Shown: positions 33,848 through 42,338 of the stretch, piece after piece
Layout: every line of letters starts with the position of its first letter
How positions within the stretch are numbered: the first letter of the stretch is position 1
NCBI GenBank assembly: GCA_020635075.1
Contig: JACKAM010000001.1
Coordinates: forward strand, 2,046,001-2,110,000
Direction of reading: 5' to 3'
DNA from: Pseudobdellovibrionaceae bacterium
Lineage (GTDB): Bacteria; Bdellovibrionota; Bdellovibrionia; Bdellovibrionales; UBA1609
DNA length: 64,000 bases
Notes under the pieces: model-generated
What the model saw: the letters and a program-made list of their open reading frames with translations, nothing else
Database searches by the model: none
What the model was told of the DNA's origin: nothing
Position numbers and translations under genes: made by a program

Positions 33848-34969
33848 TTAGTTCACCCGAGTGAAGTTCACCAGGAAGTCACCCTGACCGTTCTGGTTGC
33901 TTCCGCAAGCGTTAGGGGCCTGTTCGTCAAAATATTCACTCATGTTGAAGCGACCCACGAGGTCGTTGCCAACAGCGGTGAAAGTCACCATGGTGCGGTC
34001 GTGGCGCCAGCAGTTGGGGGCGACTTCACGACTGTCATCAACGCGAAGGGTGTAGGCGTTACCTTCCTGACTCAACGGACCGGCGGCGTAGTAGTTCTCC
34101 ACGTCATCCATGGAGCTAATGCTGCCACCATCACGAGAAGGACAAGCATTCAAGTCAGAGTTGAAAGCCGATCCAGCCGCAACCTGCAAAAAGGTGATAC
34201 CATCTTCGACCTCAATGGACGCCTGCTCGGAAGTCAGCATATCAATGCTTCCGCAGTTAGCAAAAGCCGTCCCTGAAGCCCACACACCCAGGCCATAGAC
34301 TGTGCCGCCATTTTTAGCTGCGGTCATAATACGAAAGTAAACCTGGTCACCGTCATTGCTGATAAACTGCTGGCAATTACTATCCATCAATGTATTGCCA
34401 GTTGTGACACAACTCATCTGGTAAGTTCCACCGTGCAAAGACTGAGGATCAAATACAACTGTGGGAGCAGCCAAGTGAGGAGCAATAGCTGCACGGGGAA
34501 CCTCCACAACACCATTGGTCAAATCGAGATTAAGTCCAGATAGGTGCACACTGGCTCCAAGAGCAAGGGTGCCCGAACTGTTTCCGCCAAAACCACTGCT
34601 GTCACCTTCAATTACTAGGGTGGCCACAGGGGTATTGTCGCTGACGTTGTTTACAAAACATCCAAAAGCCTGGTTTACTGGCAAGGCCAAAGCAAAACTT
34701 CCATCGCTGCCAATCAATGAGTCCGCAGCAAAGGGAGGATTGCTGAAAGTCAAACAGTAGACCTTGTACAGTGAGAAGTTTTGGCTACTGACTGACTGAA
34801 GTAACTTCTGTTGCCCCCCACCTGAAGCAAAGGAACCTGAGAGAACAACAAGACCTGAACTTCCTTCCTCATCATCTTTATTCTGGTCGAGGCAACCAGA
34901 AGTTAAAATCAGGACGGTCGACATGAGCAGAATTCCAAAAACGTCCCGAATAATTGCTCGTGCTTTCAT
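33848..34969 (-). CDS. Cys-containing lipoprotein of unknown function
   Basis: 373 residues from ATG 34969 (AGGAGA 7 nt upstream); the frame extends to 35017 without a better site. Lipobox ILTSGC-L at about 21-26, canonical. The mature part is beta-rich with an N-terminal carboxypeptidase-like pattern (GSFALALPVNQAFGCFV, IEGDSSG) and a C-terminal half with paired Cys (YQMSCVTTG, DSNCQQF, FANCGSID, NACPSRDG, PNCWRHD, NACGSNQ). It is likely a surface or periplasmic disulfide-rich protein. No known motif. Confidence 0.65.
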   Translation of the reverse strand: MKARAIIRDVFGILLMSTVLILTSGCLDQNKDDEEGSSGLVVLSGSFASGGGQQKLLQSVSSQNFSLYKVYCLTFSNPPFAADSLIGSDGSFALALPVNQAFGCFVNNVSDNTPVATLVIEGDSSGFGGNSSGTLALGASVHLSGLNLDLTNGVVEVPRAAIAPHLAAPTVVFDPQSLHGGTYQMSCVTTGNTLMDSNCQQFISNDGDQVYFRIMTAAKNGGTVYGLGVWASGTAFANCGSIDMLTSEQASIEVEDGITFLQVAAGSAFNSDLNACPSRDGGSISSMDDVENYYAAGPLSQEGNAYTLRVDDSREVAPNCWRHDRTMVTFTAVGNDLVGRFNMSEYFDEQAPNACGSNQNGQGDFLVNFTRVN

Positions 34970-35313
34970 GACACTTTCTCCTGTTATGTTGGTTGATTGG
35001 AGTCGTGCCGCATACATACCGCTCAGCTTACATACAACCAGTGCTCCTCATGTTGATATCACTTAAGCCATCAACCGACTTGCACACCTGCCTACTGGTA
35101 AAGCAGCTCTCGTGCCATCTTCTAATCACTTGAATTAACTCAAATCTCATTTTGGACTGCCAACTCGGGTGGGCGATACTGCTTCCAACAAAAGTTGCCA
35201 CCGCCAACTTGCGAATTGGTCTTACCCTGATACACCCTTGGCTCAGCAGTCTGGCACTTCACCCTGCCAGAGGATAAAATAAAGTGAACTGACCAGGTCA
35301 GAATTGGGGCAAA
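34970..35313. other. Divergent intergenic region between two lipoprotein genes
   Basis: About 340 bases with no convincing gene. It must hold promoters for the lipoprotein on the minus strand and the haem lipoprotein on the plus strand. An ATAAAATAAA stretch at about 35273-35282 could contain a -10 element for the plus gene, but no clear -35 accompanies it. Confidence 0.35.
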
Positions 35314-36045
35314 ATGGCGAACGGCAATAAATGGCTGCGCGGAACCTTGTTGGCGACCTCTCTTGGAGTTCTGCTCGTCTCATACAATAATTGTTCTGGG
35401 TTTCACTCTTACACAGAAGACGAGGACACTCAGATATCCGGCTCTGGAGGATTACCACCCGTGAGTGGCCAGGGCTTATCAGGGGCGATCAGTTTTATTT
35501 CTGATTTTGGCCGTGTATCTGGCTGGGCCATGGATGAGTCTCTCCCCTCCACAACGGTAACCGTCGAGTTCTATGTCAACGGAAGCAAAGGAGGTGGTGG
35601 TACTTTTGCCGGCTCCATCAACGCCACGGACTTTGCCCAGGGAATACGCAACGGCCACGGCTTTGCCTATGACCTGCCCGCCCAGTTCCGCACTGGAAGT
35701 GCATCAAGCCTCTATGTCTACGCTGTCCTTCAAGGTCGTGAAGTGGCCTTAGCCAATGGTACCCTCTTTGCCGCCTATATTCCCAAGGCTGCTGGGCAAG
35801 CCTATTACGAGTCCACCCTTCGCCCTTTACTCAGTTCTCGATGCGCCAACTGCCACGGGATTGATTACATGGGCCACTACTACTCTCTGATTTATCCCTC
35901 CCCCTTTAATGGCGGAACCCGCTCAAACAATGAACTCCTTAATAAGGCCAGTGGTCGCAATCATGGCGGCGGCAACCGATGTGGCGGTGCGGGCAACTCC
36001 CCATGTGCCGAGATCCAACAATGGTGGGACCTTGAGTTTCAGTGA
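35314..36045 (+). CDS. Mono-haem lipoprotein with N-terminal beta domain
   Basis: 243 residues. Signal ends in SYNNC-S (residues 23-28), the atypical lipobox. Residues about 55-150 form a beta domain with GRVSGWAMDES, VEFYVNG and GFAYDLPAQFR, a pattern I have seen in other secreted proteins but cannot name. One CANCH haem motif lies at about residue 189, with His residues in MGHYYSL and NHGGGN but no obvious Met ligand. The C-terminus is Cys-rich (GNRCGGAGNSPCAEIQQWWD). GGGGC precedes the ATG. Confidence 0.75.
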   Translation: MANGNKWLRGTLLATSLGVLLVSYNNCSGFHSYTEDEDTQISGSGGLPPVSGQGLSGAISFISDFGRVSGWAMDESLPSTTVTVEFYVNGSKGGGGTFAGSINATDFAQGIRNGHGFAYDLPAQFRTGSASSLYVYAVLQGREVALANGTLFAAYIPKAAGQAYYESTLRPLLSSRCANCHGIDYMGHYYSLIYPSPFNGGTRSNNELLNKASGRNHGGGNRCGGAGNSPCAEIQQWWDLEFQ

Positions 36046-36137
36046 CCTAATGTGAAACGGAATCCATCCTGCTGTCATAAAGTTCGTCACTAATCCTAGT
36101 TTATCCATTAAAATGAAAACTCTGACCCGGGAGCAAG

Positions 36138-36917
36138 ATGACGTCGTCTCAAAGGGAGAAAATCAAACGTATTGTCACTGTCTGGAGTATTATCTCCGGC
36201 CTGACCTTTATGATGCTTGGTTTTCAAAACTGCAGCGACTCCAATAGCCCCTCCTTCTCCTCTGTCACCGACCCTTCTCAGCCAGCCGACGACATTGACG
36301 ATAGTGAAGGCGACAGTGGTCTTGATGGATCCGATCTGGAATCGGAAATCGAAAATGAGCCTGAAACTGAGACCGGAGAAGAGACCGAGGGCGGAACAGA
36401 ACCAGGAACTGAAACCGGAGTTGGTGGTGGCGGTCCCGAGGAAGGGGAATCCCCTGGCTCTCCAGAGGTCGTTCAGCCTAAGTCATGCCCGAAACGCCTC
36501 AATCGCCAATTAGCAGGCCTCGAAAAGCAGTACGCTAACACTCTGGAAAGCAATAAAGGATTCAACCGCACTCAACGTCGAGTGATGAGGATTCATCGTA
36601 GACTTTCCAAGATTAACTCTCTTGTCGAAGGCCCCTGTTCTCAAGCTGTCACCCCGCTTGAACCCTTGAGCCCCGAGGGCGAAGAAGCCTTTCGCGTTTG
36701 CACTGAGCTTCACTCGGCCCTCACCGATAAACTCCAGGCTCTTTACGACCGCCGAGTGAATGCCCTTGAAGAAAGAATCGAGAAGCGACTCGCCAGAGGG
36801 CTGGACCCCTCTCGCTACGAGAACAAATTAATGCTCACCCACGAAAGAATGGCCGAAGCCCAAAAGATCCTGGCCGACCCCGCTCTCTGCGAAGCCGCCC
36901 ACCGCCTACGATTGTAG
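36138..36917 (+). CDS. Acidic-linker lipoprotein with helical C-terminal domain
   Basis: 259 residues, unknown. Signal ends in GFQNC-S (28-33). Residues about 34-115 are a very acidic, low-complexity Glu/Gly/Thr linker, and 117-259 are helical with four Cys (KSCPKR, GPCSQA, RVCTEL, ALCEAA), probably a disulfide-held bundle. The stop TAG is the first three bases of palindromic repeat copy A. GGGAG lies 5 nt before the ATG. Confidence 0.6.
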   Translation: MTSSQREKIKRIVTVWSIISGLTFMMLGFQNCSDSNSPSFSSVTDPSQPADDIDDSEGDSGLDGSDLESEIENEPETETGEETEGGTEPGTETGVGGGGPEEGESPGSPEVVQPKSCPKRLNRQLAGLEKQYANTLESNKGFNRTQRRVMRIHRRLSKINSLVEGPCSQAVTPLEPLSPEGEEAFRVCTELHSALTDKLQALYDRRVNALEERIEKRLARGLDPSRYENKLMLTHERMAEAQKILADPALCEAAHRLRL

Positions 36918-36976
36918 AGTGACCGTCACTTTTTGGTATTGCAGTACAATACCAAAAAGTGACGGTCACCTTACTA
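36915..36976 (+). repeat. 62-bp palindromic repeat, copy A
   Basis: TAGA, then a 23-bp inverted repeat around a 5-nt loop (36919-36941 and 36947-36969), then CTTACTA. Each arm ends in a small palindrome GTGAC-C/G-GTCAC. Copy B (38471-38532) is identical over all 62 bases and in the same orientation. The left end supplies the stop codon of the preceding lipoprotein gene, and the right end supplies the stop of the truncated peptidase half read on the other strand. Confidence 0.93.
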
Positions 36977-37159
36977 TTTTCCGTTTTTATGTGACTTATG
37001 GCCCTTTTCCGGCTCCGCGAGATTGGCTGTGAATTCACCCCCAAAAGGCAAAGATCCATCGATGCACAGTGTGTTCACCTGCAGGTCATTTGTGAGATAG
37101 TGAAGCACTTCCTTTCTAAAACGATATCCTCGAAATGCATCACTGCCAATGGTAACCAA
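36974..37159 (-). pseudogene. N-terminal half of a MepA-like murein endopeptidase domain
   Basis: A 61-codon reading from TTG 37159 with AAGGA upstream, stopped by the TAG in repeat copy A. LCIDGSLPFGGEFTANLAEP followed by KGHKSHKNGK matches the first half of LAS-type zinc peptidases such as MepA, where GHxSHxxGxDxD gives the first His and Asp ligands; here the sequence ends just before the Asp. The matching second half lies at 37907-38485. It has no signal sequence of its own and may once have continued from the gene at 37165, with a frame change at the junction. Fragment status is inferred from the missing half. Confidence 0.6.
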
Positions 37160-37164
37160 AATCC

Positions 37165-37863
37165 TTATTTAATCATTCCGCTTTTTTTGAGGGTCTCAAT
37201 GATCTCCCGATCCCACACATTAACTTCACACTCCGAGGCACTATCGTCTGATTCCTCCGGGCGAAAGGTCTTTGATAAAGTTAGAAGCTTTTCACCCTTT
37301 TTAAAGGATACTCCCCGAAATTCCATTTTTGCACCTGGATTAATGCAGGAAATATCGAACCAATCTTGCCCTGCACGACTCTTATGAGGAATAAATGTCA
37401 CTTTGGACCCACCTGGTATCTTAATCCCATTAATCTCAGAATCCTCGCAAAGCTTGATCTCAAAGATCTCAAGCGTCTGACCTTCTTGCCCCAAATTCCC
37501 ACAAACCTTAGAAGAGTTCACCTCTACAACCATCTTCTCTCCACCCATGCGAAAAAGGGTACCTATTCCCGATACAAATGTTCCTCGCGGATAGGTGATT
37601 CCCCCTATCTTCACTGGCTTTTTTACCCATAACTCAACAACAAAGTCCGTAGGGGACGGCCCTTCATTAAATACCTGACTCATGTACACATTGTCCCAAA
37701 CCATATCCTTAAAAATCGGCCACTTCGACAGTTTTTCCAAGTCATCTTTTTGGACAATTGGAGGGCTACTCTTCATTATCTTAGGGACATCATCATTCGA
37801 ATTTGCAAAAACGAAGACCGAGCCAACAATCAAACAACTCAGAAAAACACTTCTCAAAATCAT
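37165..37863 (-). CDS. Secreted protein of unknown function in repeat-bounded segment
   Basis: 232 residues from ATG 37863 (GGGGAG 7 nt upstream; a GTG at 37881 is the alternative). Signal peptide with probable cleavage after VFVFA. The mature part is beta-rich with Gly turns (PVKIGGITYPRGTFVSG and INGIKIPGGSKVTF look like two repeats of one unit) and four Cys (KVCGN, KLCED, ISCIN, SECEV). It is followed 5 bp on by the peptidase N-half. It may be a stand-alone gene or the N-terminal domain of the broken peptidase. Confidence 0.55.
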   Translation of the reverse strand: MILRSVFLSCLIVGSVFVFANSNDDVPKIMKSSPPIVQKDDLEKLSKWPIFKDMVWDNVYMSQVFNEGPSPTDFVVELWVKKPVKIGGITYPRGTFVSGIGTLFRMGGEKMVVEVNSSKVCGNLGQEGQTLEIFEIKLCEDSEINGIKIPGGSKVTFIPHKSRAGQDWFDISCINPGAKMEFRGVSFKKGEKLLTLSKTFRPEESDDSASECEVNVWDREIIETLKKSGMIK

Positions 37864-37906
37864 CGCCAATCTCCCCGTCACTCAAAGCCAATCGTCACCA
37901 ATATTA

Positions 37907-38485
37907 CTAGTAAATTCCCAAATGTAGATGATCGATATGTCCCGACTTACCATCGTTTCTCAAATTCTTATTATTTCCCGCCTCTTGATGTAGATCACAC
38001 AGATAATCCTCATCACAAGATCCAATTCTCACTAAGCCCAAACTATCTGCAGCCAGATTCAACAGATTATGATCATCCACTGCTCCATCTATGAATAGTT
38101 TTTTCTGCCATTCGGGCCGGCTATCTGTTTTCTTAACAAAGGAAATCATCACCTGAACTTTATCAAATCTCAGACTCAACGCCGTCCACTTTCGTCTATT
38201 ATACACGACCCAACGACTTAGTCGTTTCATTGCTCTCAAATTTCTAGCAGCAATTTTGCGCTTCACTTCAAGACTCTCAGAGCCAGAAATCACATTAGCC
38301 ATCGCTGTCGCACACGTCGTCGAATTATCTAGACAGCCTTGCTTTGCTTCCGGATTGGTTTCGCCTAGAGCCTGAAGGTGAGTCAAAAAATCCTTGGCAT
38401 TTTCCCAGTCCTGAATTCTTCGCCATGCTGCAACCTTTTGAGATCCTCCTGGAGGAATGACCGCAAAGGGTAGAGTGACCGTCAC
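37907..38485 (-). pseudogene. C-terminal half of a MepA-like murein endopeptidase domain
   Basis: 192 codons. The apparent GTG start (38485) lies inside repeat copy B, without a Shine-Dalgarno sequence, and the first six residues are encoded by the repeat. From FAVIPPGG on, the sequence looks native. It ends with SGHIDHLHLGIY, matching the GHDDHFHxR end of MepA-type peptidases that carries the last zinc His. An N-terminal half with the other ligands lies at 36974-37159, downstream instead of upstream. As it stands it lacks a signal peptide and half the zinc site, so it is probably inactive. Confidence 0.6.
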
Positions 38486-38532
38486 TTTTTGGTATTGCAG
38501 TACAATACCAAAAAGTGACGGTCACCTTACTA
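38471..38532 (+). repeat. 62-bp palindromic repeat, copy B
   Basis: Base-for-base identical to copy A (36915-36976) and in the same orientation: TAGA, 23-bp arms 38475-38497 and 38503-38525, CTTACTA. Its left end adjoins the peptidase C-half. Its last 44 bases are repeated at once as copy C. Confidence 0.93.
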
Positions 38533-38576
38533 TTGGTATTGCAGTACAATACCAAAAAGTGACGGTCACCTTACTA
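38533..38576 (+). repeat. 44-bp tandem partial repeat, copy C
   Basis: An exact copy of 38489-38532, lacking the outer 14 bases of the left arm. It keeps the loop, the full right arm and CTTACTA. Its end (38574-38576) is the stop codon of the permease gene on the minus strand. Confidence 0.92.
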
Positions 38577-39524
38577 AGTTTTCCCCTTCATCTGCGGATC
38601 AAAAGCATCCCGCAACCCATCGCCAAACAGCTGGAAAGCCAACATGGCGAGAAAGAGGGCAACCCCCGGCCAGATCATGAGGTGAGGATAGGTCCTCAAC
38701 GAACGCCATCCTTCATTGGCCAAAACTCCCCAACTGGAAAAGGGAGGCTGCAGTCCCAAGCCGATAAAGCTCAGGAAGCTTTCAAACAAGATGTTACTGG
38801 GAATTTGAAAGGTCAAAAGAACGATAATAGGGCCGAGGATGTTCGGCACCACGTGACGGATCACAATCCAGGGGCCCGAGGCTCCCAAGGCACGTGCGGC
38901 TTCAACATAGGTCATCTCACGCACCTGAAGCACTTGTCCCCGCACCACCCGGGCCAGGGTCACCCAGCCGACCACACTCAAGGCGAGAACAATACTGGTG
39001 AGAGCCTTTAGCTCTGGATCTTCAAAAAACTGAACGCTATCAAAGATCACTTTGACCAGAATCAATAGCACTAAGGTGGGGACGGAATAAAGAATATCCA
39101 CAAAGCGCATAAGGACGGCATCCACCTTGCCGCCGAACCAGCCAGCGAGTGCGCCAACAAACAAACCAATGATGAGTGAGTTAATAGCTGTGAAAATTCC
39201 CACAGCCATGGACATCCGTGCTCCGTAAATGATCCGTGAAAACAAATCCCGGCCAAGGGAGTCAGTCCCCAACCAGTTTTCCCACGTGGGAGCCTGGAGG
39301 ATCTTGCTCATATCCTGATAATCAAAAGCATAGGGCGCCAGTTGCTCGGCAAAAAGAGCGACAAAACAGACAAACACCACAAAGTAGGCCGAGATAACCG
39401 CACCTTTATTCTTCTTTAGGCGCTTAAAGGCATCACTCCAAAGACTTTGGGGTTTTTTGCGCTTAACCGCCACATTAACGGCTGACGACTGCATGACAAC
39501 TTGGCTCCCGCTACTACTACTCAT
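38574..39524 (-). CDS. oppC: Peptide ABC transporter permease, OppC/DppC type
   Basis: Inner-membrane half of an oligopeptide or dipeptide importer. 316 residues with an N-terminal helix (about 39-60), a periplasmic loop (PYAFDYQDMSKILQAPTWENWLGTDSLGRDLFSRII, the OppC signature), five further helices and the EAA loop (VEAARALGASGPWIVIRHVVPN) that contacts the ATPase. The end GLRDAFDPQMKGKT is usual, so the repeat at the stop has not shortened it. It overlaps oppB by 4 bp. The oppC name is by family; dppC is equally possible. Confidence 0.9.
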   Translation of the reverse strand: MSSSSGSQVVMQSSAVNVAVKRKKPQSLWSDAFKRLKKNKGAVISAYFVVFVCFVALFAEQLAPYAFDYQDMSKILQAPTWENWLGTDSLGRDLFSRIIYGARMSMAVGIFTAINSLIIGLFVGALAGWFGGKVDAVLMRFVDILYSVPTLVLLILVKVIFDSVQFFEDPELKALTSIVLALSVVGWVTLARVVRGQVLQVREMTYVEAARALGASGPWIVIRHVVPNILGPIIVLLTFQIPSNILFESFLSFIGLGLQPPFSSWGVLANEGWRSLRTYPHLMIWPGVALFLAMLAFQLFGDGLRDAFDPQMKGKT

Positions 39525-40630
39525 GCCAACTTAATCCTTGGATCAAAATAAGCGTACAGTAAATCCACAATTAGATTTGCCATCACCAGGGCTAACGAGA
39601 ACACCAATGTTGTTCCCAAAATCAAAGGATAATCCCGGTTGCTCACACTCTGAATCAGGTGCTTGGCCATTCCAGGAACTGCAAAAATCAATTCAATAAC
39701 AAAAGATCCGGTCAAAACTCCCGCCACCAGAGGGCCAGAAAAGGTCAATACCGGAATCAAGGAGTTCTTAAGGACGTGCTTGTAAAGGATCACCATCTCA
39801 CTCAAACCTTTGGCCCGAGCGGTGCGAATGTAGTCTGAGCGAATCACATCCAACACGCTGGAACGAGTGAGCCGGGCAATCACCGCCGCCGGCCGCACAC
39901 CGAGGGTGACAATGGGCAGAATATAAAACTCCGGCCCTTCCCAAAGTGCTGGGGGAAGAATCTCCAAATAAAAGCTAAAAAACAAAATTAACAGGGGCGC
40001 GACCAAAAAGCTCGGTAGTGACACCCCACTAATGGCCGTAATCATGGTTATATTATCCGCCAAGGTATTATGCTTTGAGGCCGCATAAACTCCCGCCGGA
40101 ATGCCGATCAGGAAAGAAATGATCAGGGCGTAAAGACCCAGCTGCAAGGAGTTCGGCAAGGTCTCGGCCAAAATATCTGTGATGGGTCGACCAATATACT
40201 TGTAGGACTCACCCAAATCACCGTGAAGTAAAGCCACCATATAATCCATGTATTGAACATGTATTGGAGCATTGAGGTTGTACTTGGCTTCAATATTGGC
40301 CTTTACCTCAGGAGGCAAGGCCTTCTCCTGGTCAAAAGGGCCGCCAGGGAGAATGCGCAGAAGCAAGAAAGTCAGTGTGGCGATCACCACCACCACGACG
40401 AGGGCTTCACCCAGTCGCTTAAATACGTAAGTCAGGAGGCCCTGGGTCAATGTATAGTGTGCGAAGGCTCCTAACACCAAAAGACCATCAAGGGCCAACA
40501 GAAAGGTCGGGACCTCGTAATCAAAAAAATTCAAAAACAAGGTCAGAGCAATACAAACAACAATTGGGAGCCCAAGGAATAAACTCTTATTCCAGTTGGC
40601 TCCCAAAAAAAGGACTATTCGTTCTTTCAC
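39521..40630 (-). CDS. oppB: Peptide ABC transporter permease, OppB/DppB type
   Basis: 369 residues. The normal OppB core begins at about 66 (LLTYVFKRLGEALVVVVV, LLRILPGGPFDQEKALP) and includes NLNAPIHVQYMDYMVALLHGDLGES and the EAA loop (IRTARAKGLSEMVILYKHVLKN), ending in LLYAYFDPRIKLA. The first 65 residues are an extra segment with two hydrophobic helices not found in usual 306-residue members. It overlaps both neighbours by 4 bp. Confidence 0.9.
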   Translation of the reverse strand: MKERIVLFLGANWNKSLFLGLPIVVCIALTLFLNFFDYEVPTFLLALDGLLVLGAFAHYTLTQGLLTYVFKRLGEALVVVVVIATLTFLLLRILPGGPFDQEKALPPEVKANIEAKYNLNAPIHVQYMDYMVALLHGDLGESYKYIGRPITDILAETLPNSLQLGLYALIISFLIGIPAGVYAASKHNTLADNITMITAISGVSLPSFLVAPLLILFFSFYLEILPPALWEGPEFYILPIVTLGVRPAAVIARLTRSSVLDVIRSDYIRTARAKGLSEMVILYKHVLKNSLIPVLTFSGPLVAGVLTGSFVIELIFAVPGMAKHLIQSVSNRDYPLILGTTLVFSLALVMANLIVDLLYAYFDPRIKLA

Positions 40631-42216
40631 TTAAGTGAGACCTCTTTAAAGATGTATCTCTGCATGGAGTTAAAGGGGAAGTTCACCACCCGAGGTGCAA
40701 CCAAAGAATGGGCCACAGAAGCATAAATGGGTGCGACTGGGACTTCCTCTTCGGTCAACAGCTTCTGAGCTTGGTTGTAGACCTCTTCACGCATTTCCTG
40801 AGTGGCCAATCCCACTGCCTTCTCAATAAGATCGTCAAACTTTTTGCTACCCCATTGGGTGTGATTGTTCTCAGAGTAAGAAGTCATCAGGTTCAGGAAG
40901 TTGTCTGGATCTGGATAGTCAGCCAACCAGCCCAAACGGAATATGTGAGGAGGATCTGTTTGCAAAGACTTCAGGTAAACCTTCCACTCTTCGTTTTTCA
41001 GTTCCACATCAACACCCAGGTTGCGCTTCAGCTGAGCCTGAATATTTTCCGCCACCCGCTTGTGATCATCATTGGTGTTGAAACCAATTTCGATCTTCGG
41101 GAACTTGCTACGATCTTTATAGCCAGCCTTGTCGAGCATCTCTTTTGCCTTGTCGACATTAAATTCGGTTCCCGTGTTGGGCTCATAGCCAAACATTCCA
41201 GGAGGCACCCAGCTAGTCAGAGGAATCTGTCCGCCGTCGAGCATCTGGGTGATCTCCTTGCGATCAATGGCGTGGCTGATGGCCTTACGCACTGTCGGGT
41301 TGTCCAGTGGCGGCTTCTTGACGTTAAAGCCGTAGTAGTAGATGGACAAGATTCCGGTTTCACGGAACTCAGAACGCTTGCGCAGTTCACGAAGTTCAGT
41401 CGAAGGGAGAGAGGTTTGAGCATCGATCTTGCCCGCGTTGAACAAGTTCAGCGCTGTTGAAAGCTCATTGATCATGTAAGCCAGGATGTGCTTCACCTTG
41501 GCCTTTTCACCGTAGTAGGCTTCGTTGCGCTCAAGCACGACGGCCTTGTCGTGATCCCACACCTTCAGGGTGAATGCACCAAGAGTGACAATCTTGCCCG
41601 GCTCCGTCCATTGGTCACCATGCTTGGCAATCACATCCAAACGAATCGGATATGTGGAATGGTGAGTGAGGAGATAGGGGAAGTAAGCTGTCGGACTTGT
41701 CAGCTCAACCTTTAGCTCACCGGTATCGGTGATGGATGCACCCACCTGACCGAAATCAGTGAGTTTACCCTCGTTAAAGGCGCGAGCACCTTTAATGCCG
41801 TAAAGGAAGTAGGCATACTCGGATGCGGTTGCCGGAGTCAGAAGACGTTGCCAGCCATCGATGAATTGCTGGGCAGTTAATGCCTGACCGTCAGTCCAAT
41901 TCACGCCTTCGCGGATTTTGAAGTACCAAACCTGATTGTTGTTTTCAGATCTCCACTCAGTGGCCAAGGCTGGCTTCAAGCCAAGCTTAGGATCGTCCAA
42001 CTTGTACTCAACCAGACCTTCCATCACGTTGTCTTGGATCAGTGCACTGGTGGTGTCCGTGGATTTGTTCCAATCCAATGAGGGTGGCTCAGTGGAAATG
42101 TTAATCCGCAGAGTGCTGGTCAAATCCAGGTCATAATCTGCTTTTTTCTTTTTGGTACAGCCGAGAGTCAAAGAAAGGACTGTGGCTGCAAATAGAGTCA
42201 TGAGGATTGCGCGCAT
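40627..42216 (-). CDS. oppA: Peptide-binding lipoprotein (SBP family 5, OppA-like)
   Basis: Extracytoplasmic receptor of the transporter. 529 residues from ATG 42216 (AGGAGG 6 nt upstream). Lipobox LTLGC-T at about 14-19, then a Lys cluster. Family 5 features: RINISTEPPSLDWNKSTD, VMEGLVEY, WYFKIREGVNWTDGQALTAQQFIDGWQRLL, NVKKPPLDNPTVRKAISHAIDRKEI and the C-terminal RLGWLADYPDPDNFL. The operon oppABC lacks oppD/oppF ATPases in this window; they must be encoded elsewhere. Confidence 0.92.
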   Translation of the reverse strand: MRAILMTLFAATVLSLTLGCTKKKKADYDLDLTSTLRINISTEPPSLDWNKSTDTTSALIQDNVMEGLVEYKLDDPKLGLKPALATEWRSENNNQVWYFKIREGVNWTDGQALTAQQFIDGWQRLLTPATASEYAYFLYGIKGARAFNEGKLTDFGQVGASITDTGELKVELTSPTAYFPYLLTHHSTYPIRLDVIAKHGDQWTEPGKIVTLGAFTLKVWDHDKAVVLERNEAYYGEKAKVKHILAYMINELSTALNLFNAGKIDAQTSLPSTELRELRKRSEFRETGILSIYYYGFNVKKPPLDNPTVRKAISHAIDRKEITQMLDGGQIPLTSWVPPGMFGYEPNTGTEFNVDKAKEMLDKAGYKDRSKFPKIEIGFNTNDDHKRVAENIQAQLKRNLGVDVELKNEEWKVYLKSLQTDPPHIFRLGWLADYPDPDNFLNLMTSYSENNHTQWGSKKFDDLIEKAVGLATQEMREEVYNQAQKLLTEEEVPVAPIYASVAHSLVAPRVVNFPFNSMQRYIFKEVSLK

Positions 42217-42338
42217 TAAGGGCCTCCTTATTTGAAGGCTTCTTTTCCCGATTTTGACTGGCAAAGTCAAGGTAAGGGCCGGGAACGCGCGGGGTTATTA
42301 GCCTCCTGACACCATCTGTCATAAGGGCTTTTTCCCGA

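Noticed and set aside
35243..35458. 71-codon minus-strand frame antisense to the haem lipoprotein start
   Set aside because: Antisense to a gene with signal peptide and haem motif; no independent support.
36915..38576. CRISPR-like array from the repeated palindromes
   Set aside because: Only two full copies 1.5 kb apart and one partial tandem copy; no regular spacers and no cas genes.
38457..39011. 184-codon plus-strand frame starting in repeat copy B
   Set aside because: Antisense to oppC and partly made of the palindromic repeat.
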